Below the pieces are notes generated by a model. It ran no database searches. It saw nothing but the letters and a program-made list of their open reading frames with translations, and was not told the DNA's origin. A DNA stretch of 64,000 bases. Origin: JBHIBC01 sp046758905 (GTDB lineage: Bacteria > Acidobacteriota > Polarisedimenticolia > Gp22-AA2). Shown in pieces: positions 34,301-41,476 of the stretch. How positions within the stretch are numbered: position 1 is the first letter of the stretch; each line of letters starts with the position of its first letter. A program made the position numbers and the translations under genes. Location: the NCBI GenBank assembly GCA_046758905.1, contig JBHIBC010000004.1, positions 1 through 64,000 of the forward strand. Reading direction: 5' to 3'.

Positions 34301-35676
34301 CTGAGGACGCCGTCTGCGACGCCGGGCGCGTCCGCCTGCGGCCGATCCTGATGACCTCGCTCACCACGATCCTGGCGCTGCTGCCAATGGCGATCGGAGG
34401 CCGCGGCGCGGAGGCGAACGCTCCCCTGGCGCGGGCCATCATCGGCGGCGCTCTCGGGGCCGCCACGCTGACGCTGTTCGTGGTCCCCTGCCTCTACCTG
34501 ATCTTCAAGACCTCGCGCCGGGCCGCGACGGCGGCGCCGATCCTCGTCCTCCTGCTGGTCGGCCCGGCGTTTGGCCTCCCCGCCGGCGCGCTCGCCGCGG
34601 GGGACGAGGGTGAGCCCCGCGGTGAGCCACCGCTCGTCGAGATCGTGCGTCCGTCCGCCGCCGGCCCGGAGGAGGTCGTCCTCCCCGGCAGCTTCGAGCC
34701 GTTCGAGCGCGCCCTGCTGCACGCCAAGGTCACCGGGTATCTGGCGCGGATGAGCGTCGACATCGGCGACAGGGTCGGCAGGCATGCGCCCCTGGCCGAG
34801 CTGCAGGTGCCCGAGATGGAGGCGGAGCTGGGCCGCGCCGAGGCCGATCTCGCCTCCGCCACGGCCGAGCACCACAGGGCGCAGGCGGCCGCCGAGCTGA
34901 CCGAGATCACCTACCGGCGGCTCTCCGAACTGAAGGCCAGCGAGCCGCAGGCCGTGACCCAGCAGGATGTCGATGTGGCGGCGGCCGAGGTCGAGGTGGC
35001 CAGGTCGAGGGTGGACATCGCCGCTGCCGAGATCGAGGTGCGCAGGGCCAAGCTCTCCCACCTGCGCGCCCTGATGTCTTATGCGGTGATCCGGGCGCCG
35101 TTCGACGGCGTCGTGGTCCGGCGGTTCGTGGACCCCGGGGCGCTGATCGTCGCCGGCGCGGAGGGAGGCGATCCCGTCCTCGAGGTGGCGAACCCCGACC
35201 GGCTTCGGCTGGTGCTGTCGATCCCGGAGGCGGTCGTCCCGCGCGTCCGGGTGGGCCTGCGGGCCGAGGTCGCGGTCGACGCTCTGCCCGGCCGGACCTT
35301 CTCCGGCGAGATATCCAGGCTCGCCGGCGTGCTCGCCGACGATACCCGCAGCATGCGAGCCGAGATCGACATCGATGCCAGGGAGGGGCTGTTGCGGCCG
35401 GGAATGTACGCCTCGGTGCGGCTGCGGCTCGAGGGGGACGAGACGGCGCTGACCCTGCCGGCCTCCGCGCTCCATCACGAGGCCCGAAGGCCATACGTCT
35501 GGACGGTGCGGGACGGGGTGGTCCACCGGACGGAGGTCAGGATCGTGAGGGACGATGGGATGACGGTGACCATCGGCGCGGGCCTCGACGGGGGGACGCC
35601 GGTGGTCCTGAACGCTCCCCCTGGTCTGCGGGACGGCCAGGTGGTTCGGGTCCGGGAGCCCGGGGGGGAGCCGTGA
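31324..35676 (+). CDS. RND efflux permease fused to a periplasmic adaptor (membrane fusion protein)
   Basis: 1,450 residues, one uninterrupted frame. Residues 1 to about 1065 are a full RND permease: first helix LIVVAGLATVVLGIASY, porter domains, and TM4 VVGILIDQSIVVVEAI. An extra hydrophobic segment (APILVLLLVGPAFGLPAG, about 1071-1088) re-enters the membrane. Residues about 1095-1450 are a HlyD/AcrA-type adaptor: GYLARMSVDIGDRV lipoyl half, a long heptad hairpin (ELGRAEADLASATAEH to AEIEVRRAKLSHLR), RAPFDGVVVRRFVDPG and a beta-barrel PGRTFSGEISRLAGV. The TM4 relay reads Asp405-Gln406, not Asp-Asp, and the TM10 lysine is Ala974 (VVAYSILLVDF). The downstream TolC gene overlaps by 4 bp, completing a tripartite pump in two genes. 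The substrate is unknown. Confidence 0.93.
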   Translation: MIRLALRNPYLIVVAGLATVVLGIASYRRIPADLLPIFRTPAVQIVTFYPGMPPEVMERDIMSRLERWTGQSVGIEHQEAKAMLGVSVVKDFFREGISLDTAMSQVTSYAVSDMFYLPPGTIPPMVMPFDPTASVPLCLVSVSSPTMDEKELYDIAYFELRNRLQSIRGVIAPAVYGGKLRRILAYVDRDKLEARGLSPMDVVQALKRQSVYIPAGNLKAGNFDYQIFANSMPPQVEELNDLPIAVRNGAPVLVRDVANVRDSSQIQTNVVRINGRRQVYIPIYRQPGANTIEIVNSIRRNLERILQRLREMDPKAGDLALEVVLDQSVYVRGSLRALQIEGLLGAAFAGLVVLLFLRRLRSTAVVLICLPLAVLASVTGLYFSSATLNAMTLGGLALVVGILIDQSIVVVEAIVRHVEQGEPPFDAALTGTREVAVPALIATLTFCVVFFPVTFLSGMAKYLFGPVAAAATLAMGASYLFAITLVPAFCARLLGPARGEAGAAAWTERLARSYARLVRRVLRLRRPLLAGVGALFLLSVALLGLTGSELFPQVDAGQFRIYIRLPSGTRIERTEATLADVERVLIDEIGQPDPEYPRIERHPDSNLRMLITNIGVLMDWPAAYTPNTGPMDAFVLAQLKEKRGLPGAFDYVDRLRGLLRERFPGVEFSFDTGGMLTAALNFGEPAPIHVQVSGSNLGTSHRIASIVAREIASVPGATDVRIAQRMDYPIIDLEIDRVKAAFAGVDVDDIMKNMVTATNSSIGFDPAFWIDERNGNHYFIGAQYAEEDLESLQTLLDVPITGDDGAAPVLLGTLVRMTRKVGPAVINHRNITRVIDVYAAALPGHDIGSVVSRIERRLDASAELLPAPRRSDRGKYYEVAGPQFVGKGYGYILTGEVATMRESVRQFLEGFLLAVILVYLVLVVQFRSFLEPLVVLLAVPLGLIGVGLTLYLTGTHLSIMAAMGIIMMTGLVVAYSILLVDFANRRMGEGASAEDAVCDAGRVRLRPILMTSLTTILALLPMAIGGRGAEANAPLARAIIGGALGAATLTLFVVPCLYLIFKTSRRAATAAPILVLLLVGPAFGLPAGALAAGDEGEPRGEPPLVEIVRPSAAGPEEVVLPGSFEPFERALLHAKVTGYLARMSVDIGDRVGRHAPLAELQVPEMEAELGRAEADLASATAEHHRAQAAAELTEITYRRLSELKASEPQAVTQQDVDVAAAEVEVARSRVDIAAAEIEVRRAKLSHLRALMSYAVIRAPFDGVVVRRFVDPGALIVAGAEGGDPVLEVANPDRLRLVLSIPEAVVPRVRVGLRAEVAVDALPGRTFSGEISRLAGVLADDTRSMRAEIDIDAREGLLRPGMYASVRLRLEGDETALTLPASALHHEARRPYVWTVRDGVVHRTEVRIVRDDGMTVTIGAGLDGGTPVVLNAPPGLRDGQVVRVREPGGEP

Positions 35677-37223
35677 AGGACTTGCCGCGGCTGCGCCGCA
35701 TCCATCGGGGGACGCCTCTCGCCCCTCGCCGGGCGGCATCCCGGTGGGCGCCCCTTGTCGCTGCGGTCTGCGCGTGGCTGGCTGCGGCTCCGGTCGCCAC
35801 GCGGGCACCGGTGCTCGCCGGCGCCCTCGCCCTCACACCCACCCGCGCCCGGCCCGCCGCGGATGCCGACCTGCCTGAGGAGCTTAAGGACGTCGCGGTC
35901 GAGCTCGGGGCCGCCGAGAAGCGGCCGGGTGAAGCACCCTTCCGGACAATCCGCCTGACCGAGGCTCTGGACATCGCGCTCAGCGACAACACCGAGCTGG
36001 CGCTGGCGCGGGTCGAGCGGCAGGTGGCGTGCGGCCGTCGGGAGGCCGCGCGGGGAGCGCTCATGCCCTCGCTCCGGGTCGGCGCCCTGGCGGGGAGCAA
36101 GGACGGCCGCGTGCAGGGGAGCTTCGGGAAGCTCAGGGATGTCGAGTTCGACACCTTCGCTGGGAGCGTGGCGCTGGTCTACGAGGCGAACCTGGGAGCA
36201 CGCATCCATCAGGCGGTCGCCGAGCGCAAGGAGCTGGAGGCCGCGACCCTGAGCGCCCTGAGCGTCGAGCAGCGCTTGCTGCTGCGGGTGGCGGAGCTTT
36301 ACGAGGAGCTGATGCTGACGAGCGTCGGCGTTGAGATCGCGGAGCAACTGATCGACGGGAGCCGGCAGTTCCTGGGCATCGTCAGCGCGCGCGAGGGGGC
36401 CGGCCTGGGCCTCGGCTCGGATGTGGCCCGGGCGGAGGCCAAGCTGGCCTCCGACCGGCAGCAGCTCGTTCGGGCGCGCAACCTGAGAGACGACGCCAGC
36501 AGGCGGCTGGCGCTGGCGCTGCGGCTCGATCCCCGGACACCTCTGCGGCCGTTCGACGCCCGTCTGGAGCCGACGGGCTTCCCCTCGGCCGCCGGCGACG
36601 AGAGGAGCGTCCCGGCCGTCACGGCACGTCCCGACGTGGAGGCCGCACGGCGGCGTGCCGACGCCGCCGCCAACCAGGCGCGGGCCGCGAGGTGGGACCT
36701 GTGGTCGCCGGAGCTGCGCGCCGAGGTCGGCCAGGTCGAGATCGGCGACACGGTGGACGACCTCGAGGGGCGCACCGATCTCCGGGCGCTGCTGGTCTGG
36801 AACTTCTCGCTCGAGAAGATCGGCCTGGTCCGGCAGCGCCGGGCGGAGGAGGAGGCCGCCCGGCTCCGATCGGTCGAGGCCGAGGACCGCGCGCGCGGCG
36901 AGGTCGTGGAGGTCGAGCGTGAGCTCCGGGCCGCGCGGGAGAGCATTCCGCTGGCCGAGAGGGAGCTGGTGGCCGCGGCTCGGAACCTTCGTCTCAGCGA
37001 GGCGCGCTTCAAGGCCGGCACCGCGATCGCGCTCGAGGTGCTGGATGCGCAGGACGTCCTCGCGCGGGCGCGCTTCAACCTGGCGCGCGCGATCACCGCC
37101 TACAACACGGCCCAGCTGCGGCTGCTGGCCGCGACCGGGACGATCGACCGCGGCTCCTTCGAGCCGCTCGACGACCGACCGATGCGCTCCGGAGCCGCGC
37201 AGGAGAAGCCGCCCCCGCCCTGA
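35673..37223 (+). CDS. TolC-family outer-membrane efflux protein
   Basis: 516 residues from GTG 35673, overlapping the stop of the RND-adaptor gene (GTGA). A signal-like Ala-rich segment (about 25-50) precedes the TolC fold: IRLTEALDIALSDNTELALARVE, long helices, a strand region VALVYEANLGARIHQAV, and in the second half LLVWNFSLEKIGLVRQRRAEEE with LAERELVAAARNLRLSEARFKAG and LEVLDAQDVLARARFNLARAITAYNTAQLRLLAATG. These last helices are the family hallmark. It forms the outer-membrane exit duct for the fused pump. Confidence 0.92.
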   Translation: MKDLPRLRRIHRGTPLAPRRAASRWAPLVAAVCAWLAAAPVATRAPVLAGALALTPTRARPAADADLPEELKDVAVELGAAEKRPGEAPFRTIRLTEALDIALSDNTELALARVERQVACGRREAARGALMPSLRVGALAGSKDGRVQGSFGKLRDVEFDTFAGSVALVYEANLGARIHQAVAERKELEAATLSALSVEQRLLLRVAELYEELMLTSVGVEIAEQLIDGSRQFLGIVSAREGAGLGLGSDVARAEAKLASDRQQLVRARNLRDDASRRLALALRLDPRTPLRPFDARLEPTGFPSAAGDERSVPAVTARPDVEAARRRADAAANQARAARWDLWSPELRAEVGQVEIGDTVDDLEGRTDLRALLVWNFSLEKIGLVRQRRAEEEAARLRSVEAEDRARGEVVEVERELRAARESIPLAERELVAAARNLRLSEARFKAGTAIALEVLDAQDVLARARFNLARAITAYNTAQLRLLAATGTIDRGSFEPLDDRPMRSGAAQEKPPPP

Positions 37224-37533
37224 TCCTTGCGCCGGACCCTCACGCGTCACGGCAGGTGGCTTCGTCCCATCGCGCCCGACGGGCGGCGGGTATAATGGCC
37301 GCTTCGAGAGCCAGGCCACGAAGAATCCGGGCTCCAGCTCCCGGGAGCCGGGCGTCCGGGCCCGGCGGCCGCGACCGGAGAGATGCCGCCCCCCTGGTGG
37401 ATCCGCGAAGGCCCCGAGGCCCGCTCCGGGCGTCTCCGGACCGACGCCCGCTCGCCCAAGCGGATCGACCCGCCCTGGAAGCGGCGCGGGCGGCGGATCG
37501 CGTTGCACTGAACACCGAACAGGAGGAGCCCTC
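37224..37533. other. Intergenic region before mscS
   Basis: 310 bp with no gene. TATAAT at 37291-37296 is a possible -10 for the channel gene with no clear -35. AGGAGG is 8-13 nt before the mscS ATG. Confidence 0.5.
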
Positions 37534-38460
37534 ATGGAAAGCCTTTTCTCCGAGGACGTAGGGGCATTCATCCAGCACGCGCTGGCGGTGGGCTGGCGGG
37601 TGGGCCTGCGGATCCTGCTGGTCCTGATCGGCGCCTGGCTGGGCGTGCGGCTGATGCGCGCCGCGCTGCGGCGGCTGCAGAGCGCGCTCATCAAGCAGGC
37701 GGAGAAGACCGAGAGGGTTCCGGGGGCGGGGGCCAAGAGGATCTCGACCCTCACGGGCCTGCTGGGCACGCTCGGCTCGGTGCTGATCTGGACCGTGGCG
37801 GTGATCGTCTGCCTGAGCCAGATGGGGGTGGACGTCGCGCCGATCATCGCCGGCGCCGGGATCCTGGGACTGGCGGTCGGCTTCGGCGCCCAGAACCTGG
37901 TGCGGGACCTCATCAGCGGCTTCTTTATGGTGCTCGAGAACCAGGTGCGGGTGGGTGACGTCGCCATCGTCAATGGGACGGGAGGACTGGTGGAGGCGAT
38001 CACCTTCCGCACCATCGTGCTGCGCGACCTCTCCGGGGTGGTGCACGTCTTCCCCAACGGGACGATCAACACCCTCTCGAACATGACCAAGGAGTGGTCG
38101 GGCTACGTCCTCGACGTCGGGGTCGCCTACAAGGAGGACACGGACCGCGTCGTCGAGGTCATGAAGCGGGTCGACGAGGAGCTGCGCCGGGACCCCGAGT
38201 TCTCGCGCCACATCCTGCAGCCGCTCGAGGTCTTCGGCGTCGACGCCTTCAAGGACTCCGAGGTCACCATCAAGGCGCGGATCAAGACCCACCCGATCCA
38301 GCAGTGGAACGTCGGGCGCGAGTACCGGCGGCGCCTCAAGAAGGCGTTCGACGCCGAGGGGATCGAGATCCCGTTCCCGCACCGCTCGTTCTACGTGGGA
38401 GAAGCGACCAGGCCGCTTGAGGTGCTGGTCAAGCAAGCGGCCGCGTCCCCGCGGGCCTGA
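37534..38460 (+). CDS. mscS: Small-conductance mechanosensitive channel MscS
   Basis: 308 residues from ATG 37534, with AGGAGG upstream. Three helices (about 13-35, 70-92, 97-118). The pore helix and following segment, AGAGILGLAVGFGAQNLVRDLISGFF in two parts (GILGLAVGFGAQ, LVRDLISGFF), are diagnostic; then the beta domain VLENQVRVGDVAIVNG with VHVFPNGTINTLSNMTKEW. It releases solutes on osmotic downshock. The upstream frame extends but without a better start. It is convergent with the DUF1648 gene. Confidence 0.92.
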   Translation: MESLFSEDVGAFIQHALAVGWRVGLRILLVLIGAWLGVRLMRAALRRLQSALIKQAEKTERVPGAGAKRISTLTGLLGTLGSVLIWTVAVIVCLSQMGVDVAPIIAGAGILGLAVGFGAQNLVRDLISGFFMVLENQVRVGDVAIVNGTGGLVEAITFRTIVLRDLSGVVHVFPNGTINTLSNMTKEWSGYVLDVGVAYKEDTDRVVEVMKRVDEELRRDPEFSRHILQPLEVFGVDAFKDSEVTIKARIKTHPIQQWNVGREYRRRLKKAFDAEGIEIPFPHRSFYVGEATRPLEVLVKQAAASPRA

Positions 38461-38474
38461 CGGGGACGGCCCGC

Positions 38475-39578
38475 CTACAGCGCGAAGGCCGCGAGCAGCA
38501 CGAGGCCCAGCGGGACGACGATGATACCGATGAGCAGCAGGACCCCCTTCCAGTTCCCGAGGTTCACGGTGTAGCCGACGCCGAAGCGTTTCTCGACCAG
38601 AATCGACGGGTCGTCCCGGTTCACGTAGAACATCCCGAGCCGCCAGCGCCGGTTGTCGGCGAGGCCGTCGGTGAGGGGCGCCCCGGCCGCCCGTCGCTCC
38701 AGACGCGCGCCCCCCTGACCATAACGCAACGCCACGTAGATGACGCCGCCGAGGGCGCACGCGCCGCTGGCGATCGCCAGGACCGGGAACAGCGGGTGCA
38801 GCCCCGACCTCTCTCCCAGCGCCGCCTGCACGGACGAGACCGAGCCGAGGGCCAGCATCGCCGTCACCAGCAGGCACACGCCCGACAGCAGGCGCACCAT
38901 GGCACAGCGGAAGCGCTCCTGGGCGACGAGCGAGGTGCCGTCGTCCCGGCGGAGCGCCCGCTTGGCGCTGGCGGTCAGGAACGCCGCCCCGCCCAGGATG
39001 ACGCTCATGACGAGGGTCATGAAGGGCATCAGCATGACCGAGGCGACAGACCGCTCGGCCCACCCGTCGGGCTCTCCCGTGGGGCCGAAGTGGACGGGCA
39101 CCGTCGGAGGGAGCAGGCGGTAATGCGACCAAGCGTACGAGATCGCGAACAGGCCGGCGCCGAGCCCCAGGCAGAGGGACACCGCGGGCAGGACGTAGCG
39201 CGTGGCCGGCTGCACCATCAGGGGTGCCACGGCCTCCGGCGGTCGGATCTCCGGCGCCATCCGCCCCGCCTTCCGATGAGCGTCGAGATAGGACCAGAGG
39301 AAACCGACCAGCACGGAGGCGGCGACGAGGCCGTTGGGCGGCAGATCCGCGGCCAGGATCAGCGCGATGCCCAGGCCGATCGCCACGAGCATCGACGCGA
39401 CGATCCCGGCGTCGTAGGAACGGCGGACCCGTTCCGCCTCCGCTCCGGAGGAGACTTCCTCCCCGACGTAGACCCCGAACAGCAGCCCGCTCCGACCGAC
39501 CCGTGGGACCATCAACAGGATCAACCCGATGGCCAACACCTCCAGAAGGGAGAACACCAGCATCGTCAGCGCGCTCAT
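38475..39578 (-). CDS. DUF1648/DUF5808 multi-pass membrane protein
   Basis: 367 residues, about eight helices, from ATG 39578 (GAGGAGGGAG upstream). The DUF1648 signature is LLPPTVPVHFGPTGEPDGWA at residues about 158-177, between helices. The C-terminal RRWRLGMFYVNRDDPSILVEKRFG segment followed by NLGNWKG is the DUF5808-type end. Related proteins include SdpI-like immunity/membrane proteins. It is translationally coupled to the GntR regulator just upstream (ATGA overlap at 39575-39578), so its level is set by that regulator. The function is unknown; a role in envelope stress or peptide resistance is inferred. Confidence 0.85.
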   Translation of the reverse strand: MSALTMLVFSLLEVLAIGLILLMVPRVGRSGLLFGVYVGEEVSSGAEAERVRRSYDAGIVASMLVAIGLGIALILAADLPPNGLVAASVLVGFLWSYLDAHRKAGRMAPEIRPPEAVAPLMVQPATRYVLPAVSLCLGLGAGLFAISYAWSHYRLLPPTVPVHFGPTGEPDGWAERSVASVMLMPFMTLVMSVILGGAAFLTASAKRALRRDDGTSLVAQERFRCAMVRLLSGVCLLVTAMLALGSVSSVQAALGERSGLHPLFPVLAIASGACALGGVIYVALRYGQGGARLERRAAGAPLTDGLADNRRWRLGMFYVNRDDPSILVEKRFGVGYTVNLGNWKGVLLLIGIIVVPLGLVLLAAFAL

Positions 39579-40009
39579 GGCTCCCTCCTCCCGCCGCCGG
39601 GCCGCCCGTCCGGCGCCGACACGTTCTCGATCTCGCTGTGCACGACGCGCCGCAGGGTGCCCGACGGCAGGCCGGCCTGACGCGTCCGCAGCAGCAGATC
39701 CCTGAGCCCCGCCCGCAGCCGCTCCTCGGTGCCGGCGGCCGGGGCCGGCGCGGGCGGCCTCACCTCCGCTCCGCAGCGCTTCCGGATCCGAAGGAACCCC
39801 TCCTCCTCGAGCGCGCGGTAGGCTCGCGCCACCGTGTTCAGGTTGACCCCGAGGTCGGACGCCAGGGCTCGCACCGGCGGGAGCGGCGCGCCGGGCTCCA
39901 GGTCGCCCGAGGCGATCAGGTCCCGGATCCGCCGCGCGATCTGCACGTAGACAGGCTCGGGCGCACGCCAGTCCAGGACGAGCGTCGGGGGGCTCTTCGC
40001 CGGGCGCAT
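39575..40009 (-). CDS. GntR-family (YtrA-type) transcriptional regulator
   Basis: 144 residues. The winged helix is typical: PVYVQIARRIRDLIASG, LEPGAPLPPVRALASDLGV and NLNTVARAYRALEEEGFL, followed by a short C-terminal helix pair, the size of YtrA-subfamily regulators (110-150 residues). It lies 4 bp into the DUF1648 membrane protein gene, the usual pairing. A palindromic site with two copies of TTGTATACA overlies its start codon and promoter, so it probably represses its own operon. Confidence 0.9.
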   Translation of the reverse strand: MRPAKSPPTLVLDWRAPEPVYVQIARRIRDLIASGDLEPGAPLPPVRALASDLGVNLNTVARAYRALEEEGFLRIRKRCGAEVRPPAPAPAAGTEERLRAGLRDLLLRTRQAGLPSGTLRRVVHSEIENVSAPDGRPGGGRREP

Positions 40010-40030
40010 TGTATACAGAATTGTATACAA
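40009..40030. promoter_or_regulatory. Operator of the GntR/DUF1648 operon
   Basis: Two copies of TTGTATACA (40009-40017 and 40021-40029), each with the palindrome GTATAC, 12 bp apart. The second is part of a perfect 10-bp palindrome TTGTATACAA. Two-fold sites of this kind are normal for YtrA-type dimers. It covers the -10 and the start codon of the regulator. Confidence 0.65.
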
Positions 40031-40048
40031 CCTCGCCCGCCGGCACAA
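40020..40048 (-). promoter_or_regulatory. Promoter of the GntR/DUF1648 operon, near-leaderless
   Basis: On the minus strand: TTGTGC (40048-40043), 17 nt, TACAAT (40025-40020). Transcription would begin near 40013, only about 4 nt before the ATG at 40009, so no room remains for a ribosome binding site. Confidence 0.5.
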
Positions 40049-40187
40049 GCCTGCTCCGAACCACGCTCGCTCCCTCGCGTGTGCGCGCCTGGCCCATCGA
40101 CTCACCCCGAACGTCCGCAGGCCACCTTCACCCGCTCGGCCGCCGGCGGTACCATCGGGAATCCGGCCGCCATACAGGTCGGCGGTA

Positions 40188-41120
40188 TTGGCTGCTGCAA
40201 CTCCGGTTCGCGGGGTTGTCAGAAGTGCAAGGTGTGCGGCTAGAGACAGGCATGAGGTCGGCCAGGGGGTGGCGACGGCGCCCCCCCGGGCGCCTTTTCC
40301 GCTGTGTCTTCTGCTCACAGTCGCCGAGACGGACTGTCACCATGTTCTGATTCCCCAGGCCCCGATTCCCGCCCTCCCCATCAATCCGCCCACGCTCCGT
40401 CAGCAGATCGTCGACCATATCAACGCCTACGTGACGGAAGTCGTGTGCATCGAGGCGCGGCAGGATTCATATGGCCATTTCCTCGCCGTGGCGGCTCGAA
40501 GCTCGGACTCCGTCCGGAGGCTCTCCAACGCCCTCGATACGGCCCCCTGCACACCCTGGAACGAAATCGCGGATATCCGCTGTCGCGCGCCGGAGGTGGA
40601 CAACGCCAGGTATAAGGTGATGAGGGAACGGATGGGAAAACCCCTCTACCTCGGCAACTCTCTCCAGGGGCTGTAGGCGTACGTCAACGTCCGCCCGGGG
40701 CTGCAGGAAATGAGCCTCCAGGAGGGAGCGGCGACGGTGGAGCGAAACATCCACGATCTCTTCTGGAATGTCCCCTTCCTGTCGGAGACGCTCGTCTCCG
40801 CGATCGCTTCCCGTCTGGGCTGCGACGACTGCTCTCCTCCCGGCGGAGAGGCTCCCGAGCCTGCGACCGTGTCCGTGAGGGTGATCCAGCGCGCCCTGAA
40901 GGTGATGGCCGCGGGCGTGGAATGTCCCGACGGCTCGATAGTGTACGGAATACGCGCCCTGCAGCCCGAACTGTCGGACCCGGACCCCAACCTCGTGATC
41001 GCGAACTCCAGGGCGGCACGCGGGAACCTGGCTCACGTCCCGTCCACCGGAAGCACGATCACCTCCCTGACCGAGATGGGGATTCGCGTCCCCGACGCGG
41101 CCGAGGGGTCGGCGGGCTGA
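40188..41120 (+). pseudogene. Interrupted gene of unknown family (in-frame TAG)
   Basis: One frame runs from about 40188 (TTG) to 41120 with a single in-frame TAG at 40674-40676, between KPLYLGNSLQGL and AYVNVRPGLQEMSLQEG. The two halves would form about 310 residues. The coding character is fair (RQQIVDHINAYVTEVVCIEA, VDNARYKVMRERMGKPLYLG, ATVSVRVIQRALKVMAAGVE), but the codon third positions are less GC-biased than in neighbouring genes, and no ribosome binding site marks the start. I do not recognise the family. It may be a decayed or acquired gene; a C-to-T change of CAG to TAG would explain the stop. It sits beside the second MITE-like copy. Confidence 0.4.
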
Positions 41121-41240
41121 CCATTCGTCGCCGGCGGACGTCGCCTCCGCCGCCTGGCCCGGCAAGCCGACACGGATGCTGCTGTACGGAGCCGTTCGGG
41201 CTCGTTCGGCGCCGCGCCCGATCCTCGCCTGTAATAGAAT

Positions 41241-41418
41241 GAGAAATGCCCTACGAGCGTGGTGATCGGACGGCCCCCGCCGGCCCGGACACCGCGAAAT
41301 CCCGCGCTTGCACCTTCGCGCCGGTCGCCCCGGGCCCACAACCGCTGGATCTCGAAGGAACCCAGTGAATCTAAAGGATTTGACGGATCCGCGTCCGCAC
41401 TAAAGTAGGGCATTTTCC
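41241..41418 (+). repeat. MITE-like element, copy 2 (178 bp)
   Basis: Same orientation and nearly the same length as 16916-17092. The left end GAGAAATGCCCTAC pairs with the right end GTAGGGCATTTTCC with two mismatches. TAGAAT lies directly before the element (41235-41240) and again 2 bp after it (41421-41426), a possible target-site duplication. The right end holds TTGACG, 15 nt, TAAAGT pointing toward the gene at 41477, so the element may contribute promoter activity. Confidence 0.8.
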
Positions 41419-41476
41419 AGTAGAATGCGGAGGCTTAGCAGGACAATCGACCACCGGCGACCGGGGAGGGGCCTCG

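Noticed and set aside
37291..37296. TATAAT upstream of mscS as a promoter
   Set aside because: No -35 at a suitable distance and a 240-nt leader; it is only mentioned within the intergenic entry.
40160..40243. Cys-rich end GCCNSGSRGCQKCKVCG of a plus-strand frame
   Set aside because: It looks like a small metal-binding or RiPP-like peptide, but there is no start codon or ribosome binding site close upstream. The frame runs antisense through the GntR and DUF1648 genes.
40467..41339. Minus-strand frame of 290 codons opposite the interrupted gene
   Set aside because: His/Gly/Arg/Pro-rich shadow composition and no motif; the plus strand has better coding character.
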